DNA of 48,132 bases from Candidatus Didemnitutus sp. GTDB taxonomy: Bacteria > Verrucomicrobiota > Verrucomicrobiia > Opitutales > Opitutaceae. The stretch spans positions 1 to 48,132 of the forward strand of contig JAMPXH010000018.1 of NCBI GenBank assembly GCA_023701285.1. Direction: 5' to 3'. The notes beneath the pieces were generated by a model. It searched no databases. It worked only from the letters and a program-made list of their open reading frames with translations, and was not told the origin of the DNA. A program made the translations under genes and the position numbers. This document shows positions 18,299 to 28,300 of this stretch, piece by piece; position 1 is the first letter of the stretch; every line of letters starts with the position of its first letter.

Positions 18299-19552
18299 AT
18301 GACTCACTCCGCTGCTCCGTCCCGTCTCTCGCCAAACTACCGTTGGGTCATCCTCGCGCTGCTGTTCTGCGCGGGCTACCTCAACCAATTCGACCGGCAG
18401 ACGGTGTCGGTGTTGAAGGCGACGCTGAAGCTGGACTTCGGGATCGACGACGCGGGGTATGCGGTCTTGGTCAATGCCTTCACGGTCTGCTACGCGATCG
18501 CCTACATCGCGAGCGGCTGGGTGGTGGATCGGGTCGGGCCGAAGCGGGCGCTGACGTGGTTCATCGCGGTCTGGTCGCTGGCGACAGTGGGGTGCGGTCT
18601 CGTGCACTCGCTGTGGCTGATGGTGTTTCTCCGCGGCCTGCTCGGGCTGGCGGAGCCGGGGCTTTTCCCGGTCACGATCCGCACGGCCACGGCGTGGGTG
18701 GAGGACAAGGGGCGCGGCTTCTTCATGGCGTTGGGGACCATCGGAACCAGCATCGGCGGTATCACGGCGGTGCCGATCATCGCGTGGCTCACGATCCATC
18801 TGCATTGGCGCTGGGCCTTCGTGCTGCCGGGGGCGATGGGATTGCTCGTGGCGGCGGCGTGGTGGAAATTCTACCGCGAACCGGATCGTCCCGCCGCCGA
18901 AGCCGCGGCGGAGCCCGCCGCCGTGCGCCCGGCCTTGCCGTGGAAGAGCCTCTGGCGCGAGAAGGCGCTGTGGGGCATCGTGCTCGTGCGCTTGGTGAGC
19001 GATCCGGTCTGGTATTTTTGTCTCTTCTGGATGCCGGGCTACCTGCAGGAGTCGAAACAGGTCTCGATCGGCCTGCTCGGGGTTATCGGCTGGATTCCAT
19101 TCCTGTGTGCAAATGTCGGCGGTCTTGCCTTCACGGCGTTGTCGGATTTGCGCGCGAAGCAGCGGGGATTGCTCGGTCGCAAGCAGCTGGTGATGCTCAC
19201 CGCAGTGGCGGGGCCGCTCTGCTGGCTCGTGCCGCAGTCGTCGATCGGGGTGACGATCCTGCTGTTCTGCCTCATCGCCGTGCTGTGCAACGCTTGGCTG
19301 GGATCGTTGGCGCCGATGATCGCGCAACTCTTCCCGATGGGCAACGTGGCGAGCGTGTATGGCATCTCGGGTGCGTTCGGCGCGTCGGGGGCGATCCTGT
19401 TCAACTATCTCATCGGGCAGGCGGCGGGGCGTTTCGGCATGGAGCCGCTGTTCCTCGCGATGGGGCTGCTGCATCCGCTCGCGGCATTGATCATGTTCCT
19501 CCTCGTGCGGGAGAAGCGGCCGGCGTCCGTGCCGGCGGCGCTCAACGCTTGA
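18299..19552 (+). CDS. MFS transporter, sugar-acid/anion symporter-like
   Basis: This 417-residue inner-membrane protein has about 12 transmembrane segments. It resembles the anion:cation symporter branch of the major facilitator superfamily: YLNQFDRQTVSVLKATLKLD in the first segment, then ASGWVVDRVGPKRALTW as the loop 2-3 motif A variant, and RGLLGLAEPGLFPVTIRT. Members import hexuronates, glucarate and similar compounds. It starts three bases after the hydrolase stop and so closes a likely receptor-PEP-CTERM-hydrolase-MFS operon. Its 3' end overlaps the convergent IclR gene by 11 bases (19542-19552). The substrate is not determinable from sequence. Confidence 0.85.
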   Translation: MTHSAAPSRLSPNYRWVILALLFCAGYLNQFDRQTVSVLKATLKLDFGIDDAGYAVLVNAFTVCYAIAYIASGWVVDRVGPKRALTWFIAVWSLATVGCGLVHSLWLMVFLRGLLGLAEPGLFPVTIRTATAWVEDKGRGFFMALGTIGTSIGGITAVPIIAWLTIHLHWRWAFVLPGAMGLLVAAAWWKFYREPDRPAAEAAAEPAAVRPALPWKSLWREKALWGIVLVRLVSDPVWYFCLFWMPGYLQESKQVSIGLLGVIGWIPFLCANVGGLAFTALSDLRAKQRGLLGRKQLVMLTAVAGPLCWLVPQSSIGVTILLFCLIAVLCNAWLGSLAPMIAQLFPMGNVASVYGISGAFGASGAILFNYLIGQAAGRFGMEPLFLAMGLLHPLAALIMFLLVREKRPASVPAALNA

Positions 19553-20345
19553 CGGCGAGCAGGCGGCCCAGGTTCTCCGCCAGGGCGAGCACGGAGTCCT
19601 GCATCTCGCGTTGATCGCGCAGAATGTAGGCGTCGTGGCGGATGAGCAAAGCGACGGCCAGGCGAGGCGGATTCACCAGTGGCTCGCGGACGACGGCGGC
19701 CACGGAGACGTGGTTGACGCTCGTTTCGCGCATGTTCCACGCGTAGCCGTTTTTCCGCGCTTCGCGCAGCTGTGCATAGAAGCGGGCGGGATCGAGATTG
19801 GTGTGCGGCGTGACGGCCGCATCGCCGGGTTGCGGCGCATAGGCAGGCCAGGCGCGCTCGTCCATCTGCGCGACCAGCACCTTGCCGGCCGACGAGCAAT
19901 GCACGTAGCCGCTGCGGCCGAGGCGCACGGTGTTGCCTTCCTCGCCAGCCGCGCAGACGACCCAGGCCTGCCGACCGCCGAGCATGTCGAGGTAGATGCT
20001 GGCATTCAGCCGCACGGCGGCCTTGCGCAGCGCCTCGTCGAGATTGCGATTCTGCCCGAAGTGCGCGGCGAGTTCGTGCACGAAGGCGAAGATCTCGGGG
20101 TTGACGCTGTAGCGGTGGTTTTTCTCGTTCTGCTGGACGAAGCCGATCTGACACAGTGTCTGGAGCAGGCGGTGGAGCGAGGATTTGGGCTGGCCGAGCT
20201 CGGCGGCGATTTGGGTGACGCCCAGCGCATAGCCCTTGTGCAGCAGCAGGCGAACGACCGCGATGCCTTGGGTCAGAGGCGTGTTTGGAACGGGGCCGCG
20301 GTCTGGCATGCCATCAGACAAAGGCCGGGGCGCGCACGGTGGCAA
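19542..20345 (-). CDS. IclR-family transcriptional regulator
   Basis: This 267-residue regulator has a winged-helix N-terminus (LTQGIAVVRLLLHKGYALGV, then TQIAAELGQPKSSLHRLLQT). A C-terminal IclR effector-binding domain follows, with YLDMLGGRQAWVV, SGYVHCSSAGKVLVAQM and REPLVNPPRLAVALLIR. IclR regulators typically repress nearby catabolic genes and respond to small sugar acids or aromatics. An alternative start at Met13 (20309) would remove a Pro-rich extension and is possible. It is divergent from the FAD oxidoreductase gene, with a short shared control region holding an inverted repeat, and convergent with the MFS gene. Confidence 0.9.
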   Translation of the reverse strand: MPPCAPRPLSDGMPDRGPVPNTPLTQGIAVVRLLLHKGYALGVTQIAAELGQPKSSLHRLLQTLCQIGFVQQNEKNHRYSVNPEIFAFVHELAAHFGQNRNLDEALRKAAVRLNASIYLDMLGGRQAWVVCAAGEEGNTVRLGRSGYVHCSSAGKVLVAQMDERAWPAYAPQPGDAAVTPHTNLDPARFYAQLREARKNGYAWNMRETSVNHVSVAAVVREPLVNPPRLAVALLIRHDAYILRDQREMQDSVLALAENLGRLLAVKR

Positions 20346-20362
20346 GAATGCTTCGCAGGTCG

Positions 20363-20376
20363 TTCCATTGCTGGAA
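20363..20376. promoter_or_regulatory. Candidate IclR operator overlapping a promoter
   Basis: The inverted repeat ttcca-ttgc-tggaa lies in the divergent IclR/oxidoreductase region. On the plus strand a possible -35 (TTCCAT, 20363-20368) and -10 (TGTAAA, 20386-20391) are 17 bases apart, so the repeat would cover the -35 element. Both hexamers are weak matches. The arrangement suits autoregulation or repression but is inferred. Confidence 0.35.
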
Positions 20377-20440
20377 TCGTCCCGCTGTAAATCGTGGACG
20401 CAGACTGGTTCCGCCGAGGGCGACCGGCGACGCTGCGGTC

Positions 20441-21778
20441 GTGAACTTTCCGCAATACGAATTGCAGACGGCTTGTCTGGTGGTAGGCGGCGGCCCGGCC
20501 GGCTATGGCGCGGCGGTCGCGGCCAGTTCCCGGGGCGCGCAGGTGATCCTCGCGGAGCGGCACGGGTTTCTCGGCGGCATGGGCTCGGCGGCGGGGCTCG
20601 GATGCTACCTCAACCACCGCGGAGCTGATCGCGATCTCAGTGACGGGGTTTATCAGGAGCTCGTGCAAGCGCTGCGGCGGCAAGGCGCGACGTATCACGA
20701 CGATTATTCGCAGGCCGACTTTTTCGAGCCCGAGTGGTGCAAGCGTCTCATGGAACAAAGGCTCCTGCGCGCAGGCGTGCGGCTGCTTTACCACTGCCTG
20801 TTCGAGCAGGTGGAACGTGACGGCCAAGGTTGGCGCGTGACTTTCCTGGCCAAGGGCGGACGCGTGGTGGTGCGCTGCGGCTACCTCGTCGATGCGACGG
20901 GCGATGCGGACGTGTGCACCGCGGCGGGAGTGACGGTGACGCATGGACGGCGCAGCGATGGCAAGGCGCAACCGATGACGATGGTCGTGCAACTGGGCGG
21001 CTTCGATCCGGCGGCGTGGGCGCGGGCGGACGGTCGCATGGTGGGCGACGGCAGCTTCGCGATGGAGGGCGATTGCTTCGCGACGGCGATCGCGGCGGCG
21101 CGTGCCGCGGGCCACTGGACGATCCCGCGCACCGAGATCGCGATGTTCTGGTCGATGCCGTCCGATCCGACGCGTATCACCATCAACGGCACGCGTATCA
21201 ACGGTCTCAGCGCCTGCAATCCGCTCGACGTCACCGCGGCCGAGGTGGAAGGGCGCCGCCAAGCGCAGGAAATCCTGCATTTTTTCCGTCACTATGTGCC
21301 GGGCGGATCGGACGTTTATCTCCTGCAGACTGGACCGCAGGTCGGCGTGCGTGAGAGCCGGCGCATCGCCGGCCGGGCGGTGTTGTCGGAGGAGGACGTG
21401 CGCGCCGGCCGGAGGCCGCCGGATGCGGTCGTAACCTGCTCTTATCCGATCGACGTGCATCATCCGGATGGGGCCGGAACCCAGTTCGAGAAAGTCACGC
21501 AGGATCACGCCTACGGCATCCCGTGGGAGTGTCTGTTGCCGATCGGGGTGGAGAATCTCGTCGCAGCCGGGCGCTGCATCAGCGCCACGCATGAGGCGGC
21601 GGGCAGCTTCCGCGTCATGCCTACTTGCATGGGACTCGGCGAGGCGGCCGGCACGGCGGTGGATCTCGCGCAGGCCGAGGGCGTGCCGCTGCATGCCATT
21701 ACGGGCGAACGCATCCGGCGCGCGATGGATGCGCGCAAGGCCGCGCTCGTGGTAACGGATGCCGGCAACAGGTCGTAA
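20441..21778 (+). CDS. FAD-dependent oxidoreductase (FAD_oxidored family)
   Basis: This protein of 445 residues from GTG 20441 has the dinucleotide-binding motif CLVVGGGPAGYGAAVAAS at residues 12-29. It also has a second glycine-rich element (GFLGGMGSAAGLG), YLVDATGDADVC, and the C-terminal FAD motif LVAAGRCISATHEAAGSFRV. It resembles the FAD_oxidored family often found in polysaccharide clusters of Verrucomicrobia, Planctomycetes and Bacteroidetes. The redox substrate of these proteins is mostly unknown. The in-frame opening reaches 20285, but those 52 residues are Arg-rich and would overlap the IclR gene, so GTG is preferred. The GH38 gene begins 17 bases after its stop, implying one transcript. 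Confidence 0.82.
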   Translation: MNFPQYELQTACLVVGGGPAGYGAAVAASSRGAQVILAERHGFLGGMGSAAGLGCYLNHRGADRDLSDGVYQELVQALRRQGATYHDDYSQADFFEPEWCKRLMEQRLLRAGVRLLYHCLFEQVERDGQGWRVTFLAKGGRVVVRCGYLVDATGDADVCTAAGVTVTHGRRSDGKAQPMTMVVQLGGFDPAAWARADGRMVGDGSFAMEGDCFATAIAAARAAGHWTIPRTEIAMFWSMPSDPTRITINGTRINGLSACNPLDVTAAEVEGRRQAQEILHFFRHYVPGGSDVYLLQTGPQVGVRESRRIAGRAVLSEEDVRAGRRPPDAVVTCSYPIDVHHPDGAGTQFEKVTQDHAYGIPWECLLPIGVENLVAAGRCISATHEAAGSFRVMPTCMGLGEAAGTAVDLAQAEGVPLHAITGERIRRAMDARKAALVVTDAGNRS

Positions 21779-21795
21779 GCGAAACCCGTCCTGCC

Positions 21796-24700
21796 GTGCT
21801 GCCGCCGACCTTTCTGACGCAGCTGATCCCGGCGCGGATCGCCGAGGCCCTGCGGCGTATCGAGGCGAGGATCTGGACTTTCGAACCTGCGAGCATCGCG
21901 GTGCAACAGACGGAGAGCTTTCGCGTCCACCGTCGCCTGGATGAGTTATCCTCCGCGGCTTTCACTCCGGTCCCTGTCGCGCCTTTTCATTGGGGACCGA
22001 AATATGCGCAGCGGTGGTTCAGGCTCTCGTTGCCGGCGTGGCCCGACGCGCGCGGACGTTACCTCGTGTGGGAGGATCAGGCCGAAGCCACCGCCTACGT
22101 CGAGGGTGTGCCGTATTCGGGCTTGGATCTGGCGCACCGGTTTTGTCCGTTGCCGACCGGATTGAGCGAGTTGGCAATCGAGGCGGTGTGCATCCGGTCT
22201 GCAATCTGGTTGGATGGGACGGCGTCGCACTTGACCGGGCAGGGCAGTCGTTACCTGCCGCCGCGTGTCGCGGTGCGCGATGATCTCGCCTGGAGCGTGT
22301 ATCACGACCTGAAGGTGCTGCTCGATGTGCTGGAGGCGGAGTATCGCGATTTTCATCCTGGTGCGACGAAGCCTTTCACCGATCCCGTGCGGCACTCGCC
22401 GCCGGTGTGGAGGGTGAGCCCGCTGTTTCGCCGGCTCTGCGAGCGGCTCGATCGTGCGGTGGGTGTCTTCGATCGCGAGGGCCTTGAGGCGCTGGCGGCG
22501 GTGCTGGGCGCCATTTATCGCGAGTTCCCGGCGGATCCGGCGGCGCTGCGGGCCGTGTTGACGGGGCACGCGCACATCGACCTCGTGTGGCTGTGGCCCG
22601 AGCGGGTGGGGGAATTCAAGGCGGTGCACAGCTGGTCGACGCAGGTGCGCTTGCTGCGGACCTATCCGGAGTTCCGTTTCGGCTACTCGCAGCCGGCGAG
22701 CTATGAGGCGGTGGCGCGGCGGGCGCCCGGTTTGCACGCGCGGGTGCGCGGATTGATCGCGGAGGGGCGTTGGGAGGCGACGGGAGCGAGCTATGTCGAG
22801 AGCGACACGCAGCTGCCCTGTGGCGAGGCCCTGTGGCGCAGCTTGCGGCTGGGGCAGGAGGCCTTCGAGGCGCTGCGCGGCCGGCCGGCCACGGTGTTCT
22901 GGTTGCCCGATGTCTTCGGCTACAGCGGCTGTCTACCGCAGTTGTTGCAGGCGTGCGGCGTGAAGGGATTCTTCACCACCAAGCTCTCCTGGAGCACCGT
23001 CAATCGGCATCCGCACACCAGCTTTGTCTGGCGTGGCAACGACGGTTCGGAGGTCGTGGCGCATGTGGTGCTGCTGCACGACTACAACGAGTCCGTGGAT
23101 GTCCGCCGTTTGCGGGAGGATGCGCTGCATCATCAGCAGGCCGCGGTGCACGACGAGTTTCTCGTGCCGACCGGTTATGGCGACGGTGGCGGCGGCCCTA
23201 CCGAGGAGATGTGCGAAAGGGCGCGGCGTTTGCGCGACCTCGCCGGTGCGCCGCGCGCGGAGTGGGGCGGCATCGAGTCATTTTACGAGCGGCTCGGGCG
23301 CGTGGCGGACCGGTTGCCGACTGCGAGCGGCGAGCTGATGCTCGAATTGCATCGCGGGGTCTATACGACGCACGGGCGGCTGAAGACGGCGTTCCGCGGG
23401 CTGGAGCGTGCGCTTCAGGTTCAGGAGGCGGCGCGCATTGTTGCCGGTGCGGGGCCGGTGGCAGAAGAAGCGTGGCGTCGGCTCGTGTTCGCGCAATTCC
23501 ACGATTACATCCCGGGCAGTTCGATCTGGGAAGTTTATGCAGAGGGCATCCCGGAATTGGAGCAGCTCGCGCGGGCGGCATGGGCCGCGGCGGAGGAGTG
23601 CCTGCAATCGGAGGCTGCGTCTGCGGAGGGATGGTTCAATCCGCTGGCGGTGGCGCGGCATTGGCGGGTGGGCGCGGAGTGCTATCGGCTGGCACCGTTG
23701 AGCGGAGGGCCGGTTGCTTCGCTGGAGCGCGTGGCGTTGCCACCGCCGCAGGCGACGGCGCAGAGCCTCAGCAGCGCGCGCGTGCAGGCCGAGTTCGATG
23801 CGCACGGCGAGTTGCGAGGCTTGCGGATCGACGGTCAGGAGGTCGCGTTGCGAGGAGCCGGGCATCGGCTGGCGGCTTATCCCGATCACCCGGCGGCGTT
23901 CGAGGCGTGGGATGTCGATCGCAACACCTTGGTGAATGGAAAATCAGCAATCTGCGTGGGCGGGCCGGAGGTATTGTTGGCGGAAGGCGAGGCGAGTTTG
24001 GCTTTCACGTATCGCGCGGCCGTGTCCAGCACAGTGCGGGTGACGTATCGGGTCACGGCGGACGAGCCGGTGTTGCGAGTCGACTATGAGATCGATTGGC
24101 GGGATCCGGAGTGGTTGCTCAAGGCCGTCTTCTCGACGGCGTATCAAGGACGGCAGGCGCGTTTCGGTGCGCCGTTCGGCAGCACTTTGCGCGGGCAATG
24201 GCCCGGGCAGACACGCGAGGAGGCGCTGTGGGAGGTTCCTTTCAGTCGGTGGTTGGTGGTCATGGACGACGCGCAAGCGGAGGGATTGACGGTCGTGACT
24301 TGCGATCGTTACGGCGCGACGGTGCGCGAGGGCCAAGCTGGCATCACGTTGCTGCGGAGCGCGCGTGTGACCGAGGCGGACCATCATCCGTCTCTCCGCG
24401 AGACTCCCGCACGCCCGGACCACTCCGACCTCGGCGGGCAGACAGTCAGCCTGGCGATCGGGCGGTTCGCGGGCAACCTGCCGCAGGCCGAGCACCCTGC
24501 GATGTTGGCGGACACTTTGTTCACCCCTTGTGTGGCGGTGCGGGGCATGACGCCGTGTGCCGCAGGACTCGCGTCGATCGAGCATGCCGACACACTGATC
24601 CCGGCTTGGAGCGAACCCGTGGCGATCGGGCTGTGGTGTTTGCGCGTGCACGAAGTCGGAGGACGCAACGGCCGGGCAAAAATCGCCTTGTTGCCTGGGT

Positions 24701-24828
24701 GGCAGGCGGTCGCGTCGTCTTTGTCGGCGACAACGCCGCCGTCAGCGGGCTGGCAAGCGGGGATGTTGGAGATGGATTACAAGGCGTATGCCGTGGTCAC
24801 GGTGTGGTTCCGCGCCACAGGCGTGTAG
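21796..24828 (+). CDS. Alpha-mannosidase, GH38 family
   Basis: This 1010-residue enzyme (GTG start) has no signal peptide, so it is probably cytoplasmic. GH38 enzymes are zinc-dependent retaining alpha-mannosidases. Zinc ligands His260 and Asp262 lie in TGHAHIDLVWLWP. The catalytic nucleophile Asp372 lies in FWLPDVFGYSGCLPQLL. A further zinc-ligand candidate is His569 in FAQFHDYIPGSSIWEVY, followed by the middle helical bundle and C-terminal beta-domains. The open frame extends to 21625, but that part overlaps the oxidoreductase gene and is Arg/Gly-rich, so GTG 21796 is preferred. Neither upstream nor start region shows a Shine-Dalgarno. It should release mannose from alpha-mannosides entering the cell. 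Confidence 0.92.
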   Translation: MLPPTFLTQLIPARIAEALRRIEARIWTFEPASIAVQQTESFRVHRRLDELSSAAFTPVPVAPFHWGPKYAQRWFRLSLPAWPDARGRYLVWEDQAEATAYVEGVPYSGLDLAHRFCPLPTGLSELAIEAVCIRSAIWLDGTASHLTGQGSRYLPPRVAVRDDLAWSVYHDLKVLLDVLEAEYRDFHPGATKPFTDPVRHSPPVWRVSPLFRRLCERLDRAVGVFDREGLEALAAVLGAIYREFPADPAALRAVLTGHAHIDLVWLWPERVGEFKAVHSWSTQVRLLRTYPEFRFGYSQPASYEAVARRAPGLHARVRGLIAEGRWEATGASYVESDTQLPCGEALWRSLRLGQEAFEALRGRPATVFWLPDVFGYSGCLPQLLQACGVKGFFTTKLSWSTVNRHPHTSFVWRGNDGSEVVAHVVLLHDYNESVDVRRLREDALHHQQAAVHDEFLVPTGYGDGGGGPTEEMCERARRLRDLAGAPRAEWGGIESFYERLGRVADRLPTASGELMLELHRGVYTTHGRLKTAFRGLERALQVQEAARIVAGAGPVAEEAWRRLVFAQFHDYIPGSSIWEVYAEGIPELEQLARAAWAAAEECLQSEAASAEGWFNPLAVARHWRVGAECYRLAPLSGGPVASLERVALPPPQATAQSLSSARVQAEFDAHGELRGLRIDGQEVALRGAGHRLAAYPDHPAAFEAWDVDRNTLVNGKSAICVGGPEVLLAEGEASLAFTYRAAVSSTVRVTYRVTADEPVLRVDYEIDWRDPEWLLKAVFSTAYQGRQARFGAPFGSTLRGQWPGQTREEALWEVPFSRWLVVMDDAQAEGLTVVTCDRYGATVREGQAGITLLRSARVTEADHHPSLRETPARPDHSDLGGQTVSLAIGRFAGNLPQAEHPAMLADTLFTPCVAVRGMTPCAAGLASIEHADTLIPAWSEPVAIGLWCLRVHEVGGRNGRAKIALLPGWQAVASSLSATTPPSAGWQAGMLEMDYKAYAVVTVWFRATGV

Positions 24829-25336
24829 CGTTTGCCCTCAGCCGGGATCGTGCAGGAGGTGGGCGTCGGTGTCCCTACCGACGCCTGTCGCTGCTGGGAC
24901 AGCGGCGACCACCCCATTTGCAGGAGCTCATCAGCCGGGAATCATGTCCAACAGCATGATCCCGGCTCAGTGGGCTCGTAGCGCTGCTGGAGGTTGCGCG
25001 GAGCGTGGAGAAGGCGCAGCGCCGGTGCATGGGGTGCGCGCGGCCGGTGCTGGCGGCATGCGCATCGCGGTATTTGCGCGCTTTGTCGTAGAAACCGTGG
25101 CGCGGTCTGATTTTGGGCGCGCGTGGATGTTGATGGCGGCGGGGGCGGAGCGGTGTGCATTTCTGCCGCCGTCACGCGGGGCGAATCCGATGTGCGTGCT
25201 GAAAAATACGACGAACCTGCTTTAACGAAATATTTAAGGCGCTGAAAAACAAGGCATTGGGTGGCCGGAAGGACAGGATCGGCTTATCGCAACAAAATGG
25301 CTGGAGCGTGCGACGCGGGTCTTTCTGCGCGTGCTT
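24829..25336. other. Long non-coding gap between GH38 and GH44 genes
   Basis: These 508 bases contain no ORF with family-like sequence on either strand. The first part (24862-24967) holds three consecutive stem-loops, described separately. Around 25200-25250 the DNA becomes AT-rich (tttaacgaaatatttaa), a plausible promoter area for the GH44 gene, but I cannot fix -35 and -10 boxes. Confidence 0.5.
24862..24967 (+). repeat. Three tandem hairpins downstream of the GH38 gene
   Basis: Hairpin 1 pairs ggcgtcggt (24862-24870) with accgacgcc (24877-24885). Hairpin 2 pairs gtcgctgct (24887-24895) with agcggcgac (24901-24909) with one G:U. Hairpin 3 pairs agccgggaatcatg (24933-24946) with catgatcccggct (24955-24967) with one bulge. 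No T-run follows any of them, so they may act as transcript-end stabilisers or be interspersed palindromes. Confidence 0.55.
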
Positions 25337-28300
25337 ATGCAACTTATCTTGCACCACTGGCGCTCCCTTTTGGGCGCGATACTCGCGCGAGCCTCCGGGC
25401 TCCGCTTTTTCAGGAACCTCTGCCCGTTGCTGGCGGTTTTAGCGGCGAATGCCTTCATGTTGCCCGCGCTCTCCGCGGACATGCGACCGCCGCTGCCGAC
25501 CATCGGCGAGTTCAAGGCCGACAGCGTCACGCAGGCGACGATCCGCCTCGGCGAGTCGTCCACGCTCACTTGGGCGATCGGTGACGCCACCAAGATCACG
25601 ATCGATCAAGGCATCGGCGACGTCACCGCGCTCCCCAGCGTCCAAGTAACGCCGACGAAAACGACGACCTACACGCTCACGGCTTCGAATGTCCGCGGCG
25701 CACGCACGGCGCGGGTGCGCGTGACGGTCGTCGTGCCGCCACCCAGCATCGCCTCGTTCACGGCCACGCCTTCGTCCGTGGCGCTGGGTTCATCGACCAC
25801 ATTGGCGTGGGACGTGGCGGGCGCTGCCTCCGTGAAGATCAACAACGGCGTCGGTGAAGTTTCCGGTTCGAGCGTGAGCGTCACGCCGACCGCGACGACG
25901 ACCTACACACTCGTCGCGCAGAACGTCGCCGGCAGCGCGCGTGCTTCCACGCGGGTGACGGTGGTCGTGCCTCCGCCGGTCATCGCTTCGTTCATCGCCT
26001 CGCCGGCCTCCATCGCGCTGGGGAAATCCACGACGTTGAGCTGGGACGTGTCGGGCGCGACTTCCGTCGCGATCAACAACGACGTGGGCACCGTCACGGG
26101 CACGAGCGTATCCGTCACCCCGACCAAGACCACCACCTACACGCTCACGGCGCGCAACGCCGCGGGTGCCGTGAAAGCCACGGCGAGAGTCACAGTCACG
26201 GTGCCGCCGCCGTCGATCGCGTCGTTCGTCGCCACGCCGGCGTCGATCACTGCGGGCGAGTCGACCACCTTGAGCTGGAACGTCACCGGCGCGACCTCGC
26301 TCAGCATCAACAACGGAGTGGGCACGGTCATCGGCTCGAGTGTCCGGGTCTCACCCCGCGCCACCACCACCTACACGCTGACGGCCAAGAGTGCCGGCGG
26401 CACCGTCACGGCGACCACGCGCGTCACCGTCACGGTGGCTCCGCCGGTCATCTCGTCGTTCAGCGCGTCCCCCGCGTCGATCACGGCCGGGCAGGCGAGC
26501 ACGCTGAGCTGGAATGTCACCGGCGCGACTTCGCTCGCGATCGACCATGGCGTGGGCACGGTCACCGGCGCGAGCGTCAGCGTGTCGCCGACGGACCCGA
26601 CCACTTACACGCTCACCGCGCGCAACACCGCGGGCACGGTCACGGCGTCGACTTCGGTCGCCGTCACTCCGTCCACCGGCGGGATGAAATACCAAGTCGC
26701 CTACGATTCCGCGCTGCTCGGCTCGTGGATCCGCTCGTGCTGGGAATCGGAGACGGCGCCGATTTACAGCAACTTCGCCGCGGCGGCGCCGGGCCGCCCG
26801 GGCAATGCCATCGAAGTCCGCTTCGGTCCCGAGAACGGCAGCAACGCTTTCGGTCTCGCCGACCGCAAGCCGGGCTGGGACACGCAGGACAAATACCTGA
26901 ACGAGTTCCGCACGATCGAATTCGACCTCTACGTCGACGCCGATTCCACCGGCATGGAGAACCTCGAGATCATGTTCGAGGACGCGTTCCTCTCCGACGA
27001 CGCGAAGCTCGTCGACTTCATCCCGGGTTGGGCGCAGTTGCCGCCCGCGGAGCGTGTGAACCGCTGGTTCCACGTCACGATCGATATCGCCTCGCTCCAC
27101 CCGAAGATCATTCGCTTCCACCAGTTCCTGTTCTTCAACAACGGTGGCCCCGATTCGCAGCCGCATTTCCGGATGGCCAACGTGCGCGTCGGCTACGTTG
27201 ACGATCTCGTCGCGCCCGTCGTGACGTTCCAGTCCGCGACGCCGTCCGTCAGCTACGACGCCATGACGCTCGCGTTCACGACCGATGAATTCGCGCGCTT
27301 CCGCATCGAATACGGCCGCACCGGCTACACGGAAACGTTTGAAGGACCTGGCGATTGGGACGGCTGGGTCACCGCGCACAGCGCGACTCTGCCCGGCTTG
27401 CTGCCCGGCGTGACGTATCAGTATCGCATCGTCGCGTTCGACCATCGCACCGAGCCCGGCACGGCGCCGAACTTCGGTTATCACACCGGCACGTTCACGA
27501 TGCCTGCCGCGCCCACCACGCCGCCGATCCTCTCGGGGCTCGCCGCGACGGCCATCACCGGCAACAGCGCCACTCTCGTCTGGCAGACCAACCGCCCGAC
27601 GAAGGCGCGCCTCGCTTACCGCAAAGTCGGCGGTGCCGAACTCGTGCGCACGTTCGACGACTACGCGCTCAGCCGCAGCTCGCTCGCGGATTTGCTCGAA
27701 CCGAACACGACCTACCAGGGCGCGGTGACCGTCACCGATGCGTTCAGCCTCAGCGCGTCGCAGGAAATCGCCTTCACGACCAACGCCGCCGGTGTTCCGA
27801 CCGTGACGATCGCGGTGAATCCGGCGCAGACGCGTCCGATCTCGCCTTGGATTTACGGCATGAACTTCTACCAAGAAACGGCCGATCAGGTGCGCAACCT
27901 GACGCTGAACCGTCAGGGCGGCAACCGCTGGACCGCCTACAATTGGGAGAACAATGCCTCGAACAGCGGCGCCGATTGGGGGCCTTACAGCAACGACAAC
28001 TACCTCGGCGGCGACACCGTCGTCCCGGCGGAAGCTGTTCGCTCGCGCATCGCCGAGGATCGCGCGCGCCACAGCGCGAGTCTGATCTCGGTGCAGCTCC
28101 AAGGCTACGTGGCCGCCGACAAGAACGGCCTCGTCGATATCCACGCGCCCAACTACCTTGCCGAGCGCTTCAAGCCGGTCGTCTACCGCAAGGGCGCGCC
28201 GTTCACCGCCACGCCGTCGACGACCGACAACGCCGTTTACATGGACGAGTTTGTCTGGGCGTTGCGCGGTTTCTTCCCGGGCAACATCTACGCGGACCCC

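Noticed and set aside
25903-26604. Three identical-length minus-strand ORFs of 77 residues
   Set aside because: They recur every 234 bases because they are antisense readings of the Ig-like repeats, not a gene array.
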